Positions 40,761 to 49,415 of a DNA stretch of 64,000 bases are shown piece by piece (within the stretch, counting starts at the first letter, position 1; the number at the start of each line of letters is the position of its first letter). This DNA comes from Aquibium microcysteis (GTDB lineage: Bacteria; Pseudomonadota; Alphaproteobacteria; Rhizobiales; Rhizobiaceae), in NCBI RefSeq assembly GCF_014495845.1, contig NZ_CP061080.1:4268001-4332000 (forward strand), in the 5' to 3' direction. Position numbers and translations under genes: made by a program. The notes under the pieces were generated by a model, which made no database searches, was not told the origin of the DNA, and saw only the letters and a program-made list of their open reading frames with translations.

Positions 40761-41534
40761 CTAGCGGTCCTTTTCCGCTCCGGTCGTCCAGACCGGATCG
40801 CGTTTTTCGGCGAACGCGGCGGCTCCTTCGCGCGCGTCCGGTGATGTGATGACCTCTTCGAGAAGCGCGTCCTGGCGCGCCCAGAGCTGCTCCTGGGGCC
40901 AGCGCCCCGCGGTCGCGACGATGTGCTTCGTCGCCTCCAGCGCAGCCGGTGCGCAGCGGATGATCTCGGCGGCGAGCGACCTGGCTGCGGCCAAGGCTTC
41001 GCTCGGTGCGACCAGACGATTGATCAGGCCCCACCGTTCGGCTTCGGCAGCCGGGATCATGCGTCCCGTCAGGGCGCATTCCATCGCGATCTGCCGAGGC
41101 ATTCGTTCAGGCAGCCGGATCAGCCCGCCGGATCCGGCGATCAGTCCGCGGAGAGCCTCGGGCAGTCCGAAGCTCGCCGTCGTCGAGGCGACGATCAGGT
41201 CGCAGGCAAGCGCCATCTCGAAGCCGCCTGCCAGTGCGTAGCCCTCGACAGCTGCGATCAGGGGCTTGCGAGGCGGTGTCTTGATGATGCCGCCCAGACC
41301 GCGTCCCGGCAGTTCGACGCGCTCCCCGGCGAGGAACGCCTTCAGGTCCATGCCGGCGCAGAAATGTGCACCGGCGCCGGTCAGGATGCCCACTCGAAGC
41401 GACGGGTCGTCATCGAGCGCGTCCATGGCCGCGGCGATGGCTTCCGAGGTCGCACGATCGATCGCATTGCGGCGTTCGGGTCGATTGATCGTGACCACGA
41501 GAATGCCGCCCTCGATGGTGCGCAGGACGCTCAT
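40761..41534 (-). CDS. Enoyl-CoA hydratase/isomerase family protein
   Basis: A 257-aa crotonase-fold protein. Oxyanion-hole strands FCAGMDLKAF and EGYALAGGFEMALACD are visible; the catalytic Glu pair of classical hydratases is only partly matched (FEMALACDLIVAS, then ASFGLPEALRGLIAGSG), so it may be an isomerase or hydrolase. It overlaps the next gene (ATGA). Confidence 0.9.
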   Translation of the reverse strand: MSVLRTIEGGILVVTINRPERRNAIDRATSEAIAAAMDALDDDPSLRVGILTGAGAHFCAGMDLKAFLAGERVELPGRGLGGIIKTPPRKPLIAAVEGYALAGGFEMALACDLIVASTTASFGLPEALRGLIAGSGGLIRLPERMPRQIAMECALTGRMIPAAEAERWGLINRLVAPSEALAAARSLAAEIIRCAPAALEATKHIVATAGRWPQEQLWARQDALLEEVITSPDAREGAAAFAEKRDPVWTTGAEKDR

Positions 41535-42298
41535 CTCGCCCTCCTCAACCGGGCCCAGAGACCCATCCTGTCGCGGACGATGCGGCCCGAGACGACCTGC
41601 CCGTCCGCGACACGCAGCAGGCCGTTGACGTCAAGGAAATCGACCGCCGCGGGCAGCCCTTCGATGCCCGAGCGGTAGGTTCCATGCTGGCGGACCCAGA
41701 ACGCCACCCTGTCGCCTGCGGAATGGAGCCGCTTCACCTCGGTCCGTTCGACGTCGAAATGCAGATGATCGCGCGTCAGGTGCTCGTCGTCGCACAGGAT
41801 CGATGCGCCCTTGGGCCAGCCTCCTTCGAGCCACGCGAGGACCGCAGCCTCGGCCCGACGATCCGGCGCCTGTACAGCGATGTCCCAGGGCGCGACGCAG
41901 GGCCGGTCGACAGGATCGCCGCGCCCGATCTTCAGCTGGCGCCGACGCGTCATGTAATCCTCCTGCGCGACACAGCCGGCCAAGATGCCGTCGTCCTCGC
42001 GGTAGATCGCCACTCCGGACCAGACGGCCTCAGCACCGTCGCGGGCGCCGTGTTCGCTGAACCAGACCGCAGCCCAGCCTTCACCCGCCAACGTCTCGTG
42101 CACGGTCATCGTCAGGCCAGGATAGTCGCGCATCTGCCGGTCGACGGCTGGCAGCCACGTGTCGTCCCGGCCCGCCAGCGTCACGTCGCCGATCTCGAGC
42201 ACGTAGCCGGGCGCGCAGAAGGCGCGCGCCGCCGCCGCGTCGTGGCGATTGAAATAGTCGTTGACCCAGCGGCGGACGAGAGCGAGCGCGGCCGTCAC
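41531..42298 (-). CDS. SnoaL/NTF2-like fold protein
   Basis: A 255-aa protein with an NTF2/SnoaL-type repeat: the first (about 8-115) has WVNDYFNRHDAAAARAFCAP and VHETLAGEGWAAVWF; a second may lie at 145-245 (HLHFDVERTEVKRLHSAGDRVAFWVRQHGTYR). The start is a GTG overlapping the acyl-CoA ligase stop (GTGA); the open frame extends far upstream but is not coding there. Such folds act as cyclases, isomerases or small-molecule binders. Role in the cluster unknown. Confidence 0.75.
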   Translation of the reverse strand: MTAALALVRRWVNDYFNRHDAAAARAFCAPGYVLEIGDVTLAGRDDTWLPAVDRQMRDYPGLTMTVHETLAGEGWAAVWFSEHGARDGAEAVWSGVAIYREDDGILAGCVAQEDYMTRRRQLKIGRGDPVDRPCVAPWDIAVQAPDRRAEAAVLAWLEGGWPKGASILCDDEHLTRDHLHFDVERTEVKRLHSAGDRVAFWVRQHGTYRSGIEGLPAAVDFLDVNGLLRVADGQVVSGRIVRDRMGLWARLRRAR

Positions 42299-43809
42299 GG
42301 GGTTGCTCCGTAGAGTCGCCGCAGCTCCGGCTTGAGGAGCTTGCCGGTGGCATTGCGCGGAAGGGTCTCGACGAGCCTGACGACGCTCGGGCACTTGTAG
42401 GTCGCGAGGTTGCGGCGCGTATAGGCGAGAAGCTCTTCCACGGTCGCCGACGAGCCGGGCTTCAGCACCACGAAGGCCGCAGGCGTCTCGCCCCATTTCT
42501 CGTGCGGCACGCCGATGACCGCGACCTGCGCGACCGCGTCGTGGCCGTTCAGGACGTTCTCGATCTCGGCCGGGTAGATGTTCTCGCCGCCGGAGATGAT
42601 CATGTCCTTGAAGCGGTCGAACAGGAACACGTATCCTTCGTCGTCGGCAAAGGCGGCATCCCCGGTACGGAGCCAGCCGTCTTCCACGATGACGTCCCTC
42701 GTCGCCGCGGAATTGCGCCAGTAGCCCGTCATTGTCATGGGGGACCGGAGCCAGATCTCTCCGACCGTCCCGACGGCGGTGTCGTCCAGGCTGGTCGGGT
42801 CGATGATCCGCAGCTCGACCCAGGGCAGAGGCCTTCCGCAGGACTTGAGGAGTTCGGGCCGCGGGCCGTCGGGATCGTGCATCTCGGGCGGCAGGATCAC
42901 GACGGTTCCCGCGCTCTCGGTCATGCCGTAGGCATGCATGAAGTTGCAGCCGAGCATCTCGATGGCGCGCCGCAGCAGGACGTCGCCCATGGGCGACGCA
43001 CCGTACATCAGGAGCTGCAGGCTGGAGAGATCCGCATCCCGGATCGCCGGCGCGTTCAGCATCATCTGGACGACGGACGGCACCAGGAAGGTATGGGTCA
43101 CGCGATGGCGCGGGACGAGCCGCAGAATGTCCTCGACGTTGACCTCCGGCACCAGCACCGTGTGCCCGCCGGCCATGAAGGTCGAGGTCCCGTAGCCGCA
43201 TCCGCCGATGTGGAACAGCGGCATGGCGACGAGGTTGACGCTCGTCGGGTCCATGCCCCAAGCCGCAGCGAGCCTGGCCGTGTAGGACATCGCCTCGTTG
43301 CTGAGCATCACCCCCTTCGGCAGTCCCGTCGTTCCGGAGGTGTAGAGGATCAGCGCGGTCGCATCGGGACGACTGTCGTGCATCGGGTCGGTCGCCGGTG
43401 CGGCCTCGCGGGCGGCGGCGAACGCCTCCCCGAATGCGATGCTGCGGCAGGGCGCGCCGTCCGGCAGCAGTTGTGCTCCGCGCTCGTCGTGGAAGAGCAG
43501 CGACGGCTCGCAGTCGCGCAGGATCTCGTTCATTTCGCGCGGCGAAAGCCGCCAGTTGAGGCCGACGACGGTGGCGCCCATCTTCGAGGCGCCGATCAGC
43601 ACCTCGAAATACTCGGCGCAGTTCTTGGCGAGGACCGCCACGCGGTCGCCCGCGCCGATGCCGTTCGCGATGAGGAGATTAGCGACGCGCGAGCTTGCGG
43701 CGTCGAGGTCGGCAAAGGTCTGGGTGCGGCCTGCAAAGGTCAGGGCAGGCGCGTCGGCGCGGTCGCGAGCGTGTCGGCGAAGAGTGCTTGCGAATGTATC
43801 CACGGCCAC
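42295..43809 (-). CDS. Acyl-CoA synthetase (AMP-forming)
   Basis: A 504-aa ANL-superfamily ligase. ATP-binding LYTSGTTGLPKGV (about 155-167), the aromatic/Glu motif HAYGMTESAG, the hinge RTGDAAFADDEGY, FKDMIISGGENIYPAEIE and the C-terminal Lys in PRNATGKLLK are all present. It activates a carboxylic acid, presumably that taken up by the TRAP system or formed after monooxygenation. Chain length cannot be inferred. Confidence 0.94.
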   Translation of the reverse strand: MAVDTFASTLRRHARDRADAPALTFAGRTQTFADLDAASSRVANLLIANGIGAGDRVAVLAKNCAEYFEVLIGASKMGATVVGLNWRLSPREMNEILRDCEPSLLFHDERGAQLLPDGAPCRSIAFGEAFAAAREAAPATDPMHDSRPDATALILYTSGTTGLPKGVMLSNEAMSYTARLAAAWGMDPTSVNLVAMPLFHIGGCGYGTSTFMAGGHTVLVPEVNVEDILRLVPRHRVTHTFLVPSVVQMMLNAPAIRDADLSSLQLLMYGASPMGDVLLRRAIEMLGCNFMHAYGMTESAGTVVILPPEMHDPDGPRPELLKSCGRPLPWVELRIIDPTSLDDTAVGTVGEIWLRSPMTMTGYWRNSAATRDVIVEDGWLRTGDAAFADDEGYVFLFDRFKDMIISGGENIYPAEIENVLNGHDAVAQVAVIGVPHEKWGETPAAFVVLKPGSSATVEELLAYTRRNLATYKCPSVVRLVETLPRNATGKLLKPELRRLYGATP

Positions 43810-43832
43810 GTCCTCCCGATCCCGGTCCGGCG

Positions 43833-45017
43833 CTAGTAGCTTTTCGGCAGCCCCAGCGAATGCTGGGCGAAGAAGTTGAGCACCATTTCGCGGCTCACCG
43901 GCGCCGTCTTGTGCAGGCGAGCGATGAACCAGAGGTCGGCGAGCCCGTATTCGATGGCCAGGCCGTTGCCGCCATGGACCTGGATCGCCTGATCGAGCGC
44001 CTTCAGGGAGGAATCGGCGGCGGCGAACTTGGCCATGTTGGACGCCTCCCCGGCTTCCATCGAACCGCCGTCGTAGAGCTGGGCGGCGCGCGCGGTCATC
44101 AGGCGCGCCTGCTGAACGCCGACGTAGGCCTCGGCGAGCGGATGCGAGACACCCTGGTGCGAACCGATCGGAACGCCCCAGACGGAGCGGTCGCCGGCAT
44201 ACTCCGCGCCCTTCTCGATCGCGTAGCGGGCGATGCCGTTGTTGATCGCGGCGGCGCAGATCCGCTCCGGGTTGAGGCCGGCGAACAGGTGCTTCAGCCC
44301 GTTCCCTTCCTCACCGACGATGGCGTCGGCGGGAAGCGTGACGTCGTCGAACCACAGCATGAACTGGGTCTCCGGCACGTGCAGCGCGGTTTCGATGGGC
44401 GTCTTGCGGATGCCGGGCGCGTCGACCGGCACGAGAAAAAGGGAGAGCCTGCCTCGTCCCCGGTCGTCCAGGTCAGGCGCCCGCGCCACGACCATGATCG
44501 CATCGACCTCATCGACCGCCGATGTCCAGTACTTCTGGCCGTTCAGACGCCAGCCATTGCCGTCCTTGCGGGCGATGGTGGAGACCTTGTGGGTGTTGGA
44601 ACCGGCATTCGGCTCGGTGATCGCGAAGGCGAGCCTGCGCTCTCCGGAGGCCAGGCCGGGCAGCCAGTCCTTCTTCTGCTCTTCGCTTCCGTGTCCCTGG
44701 ATGATCGGGGCGCAGATCGAGCCGATCACGAGGCTGAGGATCGGGCAACCCTGTGCGGCGGTCTCCTCCACGATGACGTTGTAGTCGGCCATACCGCCGC
44801 CGCCGCCGCCGAACTCCTCGGACACGTGGACGCCGAGGAAGCCGGCCTGCCCGAGCGCCTTCCAGAGTTCGTCGGGCTTGGCGTTGCGCCGGACGACGTC
44901 CTGGAAGTACTTGCGGCCGAAACCGGAGACGAGCTTGCCGACATTGTCGCGCAGCATGGCGTGATGCTCTGCGGTATCGACCAGCGTGGAGGCGAAGACA
45001 GAACCCATGGTTCGCAT
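43833..45017 (-). CDS. Acyl-CoA dehydrogenase family protein
   Basis: A 394-aa FAD enzyme with the AFAITEPNAGS flavin motif and QKYWTSAVDEVDAIMVVAR, then the helical C-terminus with VHGGNGLAIEYGLADLW. The terminal segment reads APVSREMVLNFFAQHSLGLPKSY, a type seen in several short/branched acyl-CoA dehydrogenases, without YEGT. Introduces the alpha-beta double bond in the cluster. An alternative ATG lies 9 bases downstream. Confidence 0.92.
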   Translation of the reverse strand: MRTMGSVFASTLVDTAEHHAMLRDNVGKLVSGFGRKYFQDVVRRNAKPDELWKALGQAGFLGVHVSEEFGGGGGGMADYNVIVEETAAQGCPILSLVIGSICAPIIQGHGSEEQKKDWLPGLASGERRLAFAITEPNAGSNTHKVSTIARKDGNGWRLNGQKYWTSAVDEVDAIMVVARAPDLDDRGRGRLSLFLVPVDAPGIRKTPIETALHVPETQFMLWFDDVTLPADAIVGEEGNGLKHLFAGLNPERICAAAINNGIARYAIEKGAEYAGDRSVWGVPIGSHQGVSHPLAEAYVGVQQARLMTARAAQLYDGGSMEAGEASNMAKFAAADSSLKALDQAIQVHGGNGLAIEYGLADLWFIARLHKTAPVSREMVLNFFAQHSLGLPKSY

Positions 45018-45026
45018 ATTCCTGCG

Positions 45027-45890
45027 TTAGAGTGCCGACCCATCGGGCCAGTCGTAGAAGCCCTTGCCCGACTTGCGGCCGAGATGACCCCGGGCCACCA
45101 TGTCCTGGAGAAGCTTCGGCGGTGCGAAATGCGGGCCGAGAGCACTTTCGAGATGCCGCGCGATGTCGAGCCGGACGTCCAGTCCGACCACATCGGACAG
45201 CCGCAGCGGCCCCATCGGATGGCGGTAGGCGGTGGTGACGGCGCGGTCGATGTCTTCGGGCGTGGAGACGCCGTCCTCGACCATCCGGATCGCCTCCAGG
45301 GCGAGGACGAGATCGAGCCGGCTCGTCGCGAAGCCGGGATGATCGGCGACCACCGCCGTCTTCTTGCCGATCGCCTCGGAAAAGGCCTTCGCCTGCTCGA
45401 TGGCCGCGTCCGACGTCGCGCGGCCCCGGACGATCTCGACCAGCATCAGCGACCAGACCGGATTGAAGAAGTGCATTCCGAGGAAGCGCGACGGATCGCC
45501 GACGCTGGCGCTCAGCGCGTCGATGCTCAGCGAACTCGTGTTGCTGGCAATCAGGCGCGGGGCGCGCCTGTCGATCTCGCCCAGCACCGCGCGCTTCACG
45601 TCGAGCCGTTCGGGCACGCTTTCGATGACCAGGTCGAGGTCCTGCGGCAGGTCGGACACCGCCGAGACGAACCGAACGGAGGCAAGCAACTCCTCGGCGG
45701 TCGCTGCATCGGCCTTGCCACGGCGCACCGCCTCGTTGCCGGCCTTCCTCATTGCTTCGGCGGCGCTGCGGGCCCGGCCTGCATCGGGCTCGACGAGATG
45801 CGTTGCAAAACCGGCCATCGCGAAGACGTAGGCGATGCCCATGCCCATGGTGCCAGCTCCGACGACGGCGATCGATCCGGCGTCAGCCAT
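45027..45890 (-). CDS. 3-hydroxyacyl-CoA dehydrogenase
   Basis: A 287-aa NAD enzyme with Rossmann GAGTMGMG (residues 11-18), SNTSSLSI, MHFFNPVWSLMLVEIV with the catalytic His-Asn region, and KKTAVVADHPGFATSRL preceding the C-terminal dimer domain. Single-domain short-chain type. It overlaps the monooxygenase gene by 8 bases, tying the oxygenation step to beta-oxidation. Confidence 0.95.
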   Translation of the reverse strand: MADAGSIAVVGAGTMGMGIAYVFAMAGFATHLVEPDAGRARSAAEAMRKAGNEAVRRGKADAATAEELLASVRFVSAVSDLPQDLDLVIESVPERLDVKRAVLGEIDRRAPRLIASNTSSLSIDALSASVGDPSRFLGMHFFNPVWSLMLVEIVRGRATSDAAIEQAKAFSEAIGKKTAVVADHPGFATSRLDLVLALEAIRMVEDGVSTPEDIDRAVTTAYRHPMGPLRLSDVVGLDVRLDIARHLESALGPHFAPPKLLQDMVARGHLGRKSGKGFYDWPDGSAL

Positions 45891-47511
45891 GGGCCCGGGC
45901 CTTCATCGCGAGGCCGAGTTTGCGCAGGGCAAAACCCGGATAGCCGTCGTTCGCCGAGCCCTGCAACAGGCGCCGGTAGTGCCGCACGCCGCCCGAATAC
46001 GGCATGAAGACGCGCGGTTTTCCGGCAATCTCGCCGCCATTGTAGAAGCTGTCGGCGGTCATGTAGAGCGTTTCGCGCGCGCGCTCCTGGACATGCGCGG
46101 TCCAGTCCCGTTCAGCGTCTTCCGTCACCTCGATCTCGTCGACGCCCTCGTCGCGCAGATTCTCCAGAAGCTGGACGAACCAGTCGACCTGCTCCTCGAT
46201 GGAAACCATCACGTTCGACAGGACCGACGGGCTGCCGGGGCCCGCGACGATGAACATGTTGGGAAAGCCGGCCGTGCCGACGCCGAGATGTGTCAGCGGC
46301 CCTTCGCGCCACTTGTCGCGCAGCGACTGCCCGTTCCGGCCGCGGATGTCGGGCTTGAGGATGGATCCCGTCAAGGCGTCGAAGCCTGTCGCGTAGATCA
46401 GCACGTCGAGACGATGATGCTTTGCCGTGGTGCTGATGCCGTCAGCCGTGATGCCGGTGATGGGCTCGGTCTTGATGTCGGCCAGTTCCACGTTCGGGCG
46501 GCTGAACGCTTCGAAGTAGCCGCTGTCGACCGAAGGGCGTCGGGTCGCGAACCGGTGCGTGCTGGGAACCAGCTTGTCGCGCAGCGCGGGTTCGGCGACG
46601 CGCTCGGCGATCTTCCTCTTCAGGAAGTCGGTCGCGACGTCGTTCGCCTTCTCGTCCAGGAGGATGTCCGGATAGGTGAGCGCGAAGCCGAAACCCAGCC
46701 GGTGATAGGCCGCTTCGAACACGGCTTCCCGCTCTTCGGCGGGCGCCTCGAGGGTCTTCGTCTTGCCCGGCAGGAAACCCAGTCCGGTCGGCGAATTGCG
46801 CATCAGCTGACGGCGCTCGGCGTAGTTCGCCTTGACCTGCCGATCCTCCTCGTCCGTGAGCGGCGCGTTCGCCGCAGGCACGGAGTAGTTGGCGGTCCGT
46901 TGGAAGACGGTGACGTGGGCGGCCGTGCGGGCGACGACCGGCGTCATCTGCATGCCGGATGAACCCGTTCCGAGGATGCCGACCCGCTGTCCCGAGAAGT
47001 GGTGCCTGCGATCCCTGGGCCAGCTGGCGCTCACGATCGTCTCGCCGGCGAAGTTCTCCTGTCCGGGATAGGAGGGGAGCTTCGGCGCCGAGAGCTGGCC
47101 AAGGCACAGGACGAGATGCCGACAGAGGAAGGCGCGGCCATCCTGTACGCGAACAGTCCAGGCGATGGCCGCCTCGTCATAAACGGCCGACTCGACGCGC
47201 GCACCGAGTTCGACCCGCGACCTCAACGAAAACCGGTCTGCCACATGATGGATGTAGCGAAGGATTTCGGGCTGCGTCGGATAGCGCTCCGACCAGCGCC
47301 ATTCCTGCTCGAGCTCCGGGGAGAAACTGTAGGAGTAGTCGTAGCTCTCCACGTCGCAGCGCGCACCGGGGTAGCGGTTGTGGTTCCAGACGCCGCCGAT
47401 CTCGTCCGATGCTTCGAGCACCAGCGTCTCGAAACCGGCCTCGCGGAAGCCGTAGAGTGCCCGCAGGCCGGCCAGACCGGCACCGACGACGATGACCTCC
47501 ACCTCACGCAT
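45883..47511 (-). CDS. FAD-dependent monooxygenase, Baeyer-Villiger-like with altered fingerprint
   Basis: A 542-aa two-dinucleotide-domain flavoprotein. FAD-binding GAGLAG (residues 10-15) with EASDEIGGVW, ARCD, then NADPH-binding GTGSSG (181-186). The Baeyer-Villiger fingerprint region reads FAGETIVSASWP (154-165): Phe, Gly, Trp and Pro are kept, but the fingerprint His is Val160. Family members oxidise ketones to esters or lactones. First structural gene of the operon after TetR, so it probably makes the compound that the ligase and beta-oxidation genes consume. Start ATG at 47511. Confidence 0.88.
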   Translation of the reverse strand: MREVEVIVVGAGLAGLRALYGFREAGFETLVLEASDEIGGVWNHNRYPGARCDVESYDYSYSFSPELEQEWRWSERYPTQPEILRYIHHVADRFSLRSRVELGARVESAVYDEAAIAWTVRVQDGRAFLCRHLVLCLGQLSAPKLPSYPGQENFAGETIVSASWPRDRRHHFSGQRVGILGTGSSGMQMTPVVARTAAHVTVFQRTANYSVPAANAPLTDEEDRQVKANYAERRQLMRNSPTGLGFLPGKTKTLEAPAEEREAVFEAAYHRLGFGFALTYPDILLDEKANDVATDFLKRKIAERVAEPALRDKLVPSTHRFATRRPSVDSGYFEAFSRPNVELADIKTEPITGITADGISTTAKHHRLDVLIYATGFDALTGSILKPDIRGRNGQSLRDKWREGPLTHLGVGTAGFPNMFIVAGPGSPSVLSNVMVSIEEQVDWFVQLLENLRDEGVDEIEVTEDAERDWTAHVQERARETLYMTADSFYNGGEIAGKPRVFMPYSGGVRHYRRLLQGSANDGYPGFALRKLGLAMKARAHG

Positions 47512-47529
47512 ACGGCTCCTCCCCGAGCG

Positions 47530-47539
47530 GCTACTGACA
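47530..47539. promoter_or_regulatory. Half-site upstream of the monooxygenase operon
   Basis: GCTACTGACA occurs 19 bases upstream of the monooxygenase gene and matches 10 of 16 bases of the palindrome at 48316-48331. It may be a weaker site for the TetR protein. Two direct TCGGTAT copies (47558-47564 and 47578-47584) lie close by. Confidence 0.35.
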
Positions 47540-47652
47540 CCATCCTAAATCTACTCGTCGGTATATTTCAAGGTGCATCGGTATCTTTTTTGCGCGGAAG
47601 CCTGCGTCGGGCCTCGGAGGACGCCTGCCCGGCGTGATGCGGAAAAGGGGCT

Positions 47653-48282
47653 TCAGGAAGCCGATGCGGCCCTGGTACGGGACAGATTGAGCAGCGTCTG
47701 GGTCATTCGCTCGGAAATCTCGTCGATCGACAGCGGACCGTGCGGATTGAACCAGAACGTCGTCCAGCTTACCGCGCCGACCAGCGCGAAGGCGGCGACC
47801 CGCGTATCCGGGACGGAGACGTCTCCGGCCTCGACGCCCTTCGCGAGCAATCCCTCGACCTTCGCCATGAAGCGCTGGCGCATCCCAGCGAGCGTCGCCG
47901 CATCGCCGGGGTCGAGGTTCTTTTCCTCGCGGATGTTGATGGCGATGCTCTTCTGCGACTTCAGGATGGCAGTCACGTAGGTCGGCACGAAGCGCGCCAT
48001 GGTTTCGGCCGGACCGAGGTCGAGTGCGACCGCCTGATCGATGGCATCGATCGCGCGCTGGACGCCCTGCGAACAGATCTCGCCCAGAAGCGCACTCTTC
48101 GACCCGAAATTCGAGTAGATGAAGGGCTTGGTAACCCCGAGTTGCTCGGCGACCTGGTCCAGCGTCGTGTTCGTGAAGCCGCGCTCGTAGAACAGGTCCG
48201 TCGCCGCCTCCAGGATGCGATGCCTCTTGAGGTCCGCGACTGCCTCACGAATCTTCTGCTTCTGCATGGTGGATCGTGTCAC
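47653..48282 (-). CDS. TetR-family transcriptional regulator
   Basis: A 209-aa regulator with an N-terminal TetR helix-turn-helix (about 20-66: RILEAATDLFYERGFTNTTL, DQVAEQLGVTKPFIYSNFGS) and an all-helical ligand domain, including DPGDAATLAGMRQRF. The GTG at 48282 is chosen because AAGGAGG lies 7 bases upstream; an ATG follows at 48267. It is upstream of and on the same strand as the monooxygenase/beta-oxidation genes and divergent from the esterase gene. Probably represses both. Confidence 0.93.
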   Translation of the reverse strand: MTRSTMQKQKIREAVADLKRHRILEAATDLFYERGFTNTTLDQVAEQLGVTKPFIYSNFGSKSALLGEICSQGVQRAIDAIDQAVALDLGPAETMARFVPTYVTAILKSQKSIAINIREEKNLDPGDAATLAGMRQRFMAKVEGLLAKGVEAGDVSVPDTRVAAFALVGAVSWTTFWFNPHGPLSIDEISERMTQTLLNLSRTRAASAS

Positions 48283-48315
48283 TTTCCGGCCTCCTTCGTC
48301 CCTGCCGCACAGGTT

Positions 48316-48331
48316 GCTACTGACAAGTAGC
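48316..48331. promoter_or_regulatory. Candidate TetR operator
   Basis: An inverted repeat GCTACT-GACA-AGTAGC lies midway between the TetR start (48282) and the esterase start (48355). Its left half plus spacer recurs before the monooxygenase gene. Confidence 0.55.
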
Positions 48332-48354
48332 CATTCCTACCGTAAGAAAACAAC

Positions 48355-49248
48355 ATGAACCTTCACCCTGCCGTCGAACACCTTGTCGCAGACCCCCGGA
48401 TGACGGTCCGCGTTCCGCCGCCGCATGTTCCTCTCGACCGGATCCGGGATGCGGCCAACCGGGCAATGGTCGTCGGCCCCTCGCCCCACCTCGCATCCGT
48501 CGAAGACCTGCGGCTCGGGAGCGGCGCGGACCGCGTGACGGTGCGAATCTACCGGCCGGACGCACGACCCTCCGATGCGGCGATCCTGTTCTGTCACGGC
48601 GGCGGGTTCGTCTGGGGTTCGCTCGACACCCATGACGGCCTGTGCCGCCGCATGGCAAAGGCGACCGGAAAGGCCGTCGTCTCCGTCGACTACCGGCTGT
48701 CGCCGGAAGCGCCCTATCCTGCAGCCGAGGATGACGTCGTGCTTGTCGCCCGCAGCGTCCTCGGCGGATCCGTCGATGGTATTGCGCGGGGCTGTTCGAT
48801 CAGTTTCTGCGGCGACAGCGCGGGCGGCTACCTTGTCTGCCATGCGGTCGCCGGCTTGACGCGTCTCGGGATCGAACCTGCAAGGCTCGTCCTGATCTAT
48901 CCGGCGCTCGATCCCCGCTGCGGGACCGAGAGCCACACGCGCAACGCCGACGGCCCCGTCTTGACCAGTGCTGCGATGAAATGGTTCTGGTCCGCTCACC
49001 GACCACCGTCGGACACCGGTTGGGCGACGGGCCGCCACAGTCATCGTCATCCATCGGCTTTCGTTCTTGCCGCGGAGTGCGATCCCCTGCACGACGAAGC
49101 CGAAGCATTCGCAGCGCAGCTTCGGGAAACGGGAGTCGATGCAGAATTCGTGACGGCGCCTGGCCTCGTGCACGGCTTCCTGTCCCTCGACATCCCCAGC
49201 AGTCTGCGCGACGAATGGGAAGGGCGGATATTCGCGGAATTGCGATGA
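48355..49248 (+). CDS. Alpha/beta-hydrolase esterase of the hormone-sensitive lipase type
   Basis: A 297-aa esterase with oxyanion HGGGF (about residues 80-84), nucleophile elbow GDSAGG, ECDPLHDEAE with the acid, and VHGFL with the base. Divergent from TetR and the monooxygenase operon, it probably hydrolyses the ester or lactone made by the Baeyer-Villiger-like enzyme. That link is inference from position. Confidence 0.92.
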   Translation: MNLHPAVEHLVADPRMTVRVPPPHVPLDRIRDAANRAMVVGPSPHLASVEDLRLGSGADRVTVRIYRPDARPSDAAILFCHGGGFVWGSLDTHDGLCRRMAKATGKAVVSVDYRLSPEAPYPAAEDDVVLVARSVLGGSVDGIARGCSISFCGDSAGGYLVCHAVAGLTRLGIEPARLVLIYPALDPRCGTESHTRNADGPVLTSAAMKWFWSAHRPPSDTGWATGRHSHRHPSAFVLAAECDPLHDEAEAFAAQLRETGVDAEFVTAPGLVHGFLSLDIPSSLRDEWEGRIFAELR

Positions 49249-49415
49249 GCAACCGCGAGGGATAGTGGGGGACGGTTGACGGCACCGATCCGCGCCGGCT
49301 CGCCAAAGCACGTGTCCCGAAGGGGGTTACCGGTTCAGGTGAAAGACATGCGCGAATCCGGAGACCTGAAGCGTGCGGAGCGCGGCAACGTCCCCGCGGC
49401 CACAGCTGCTCCCGT

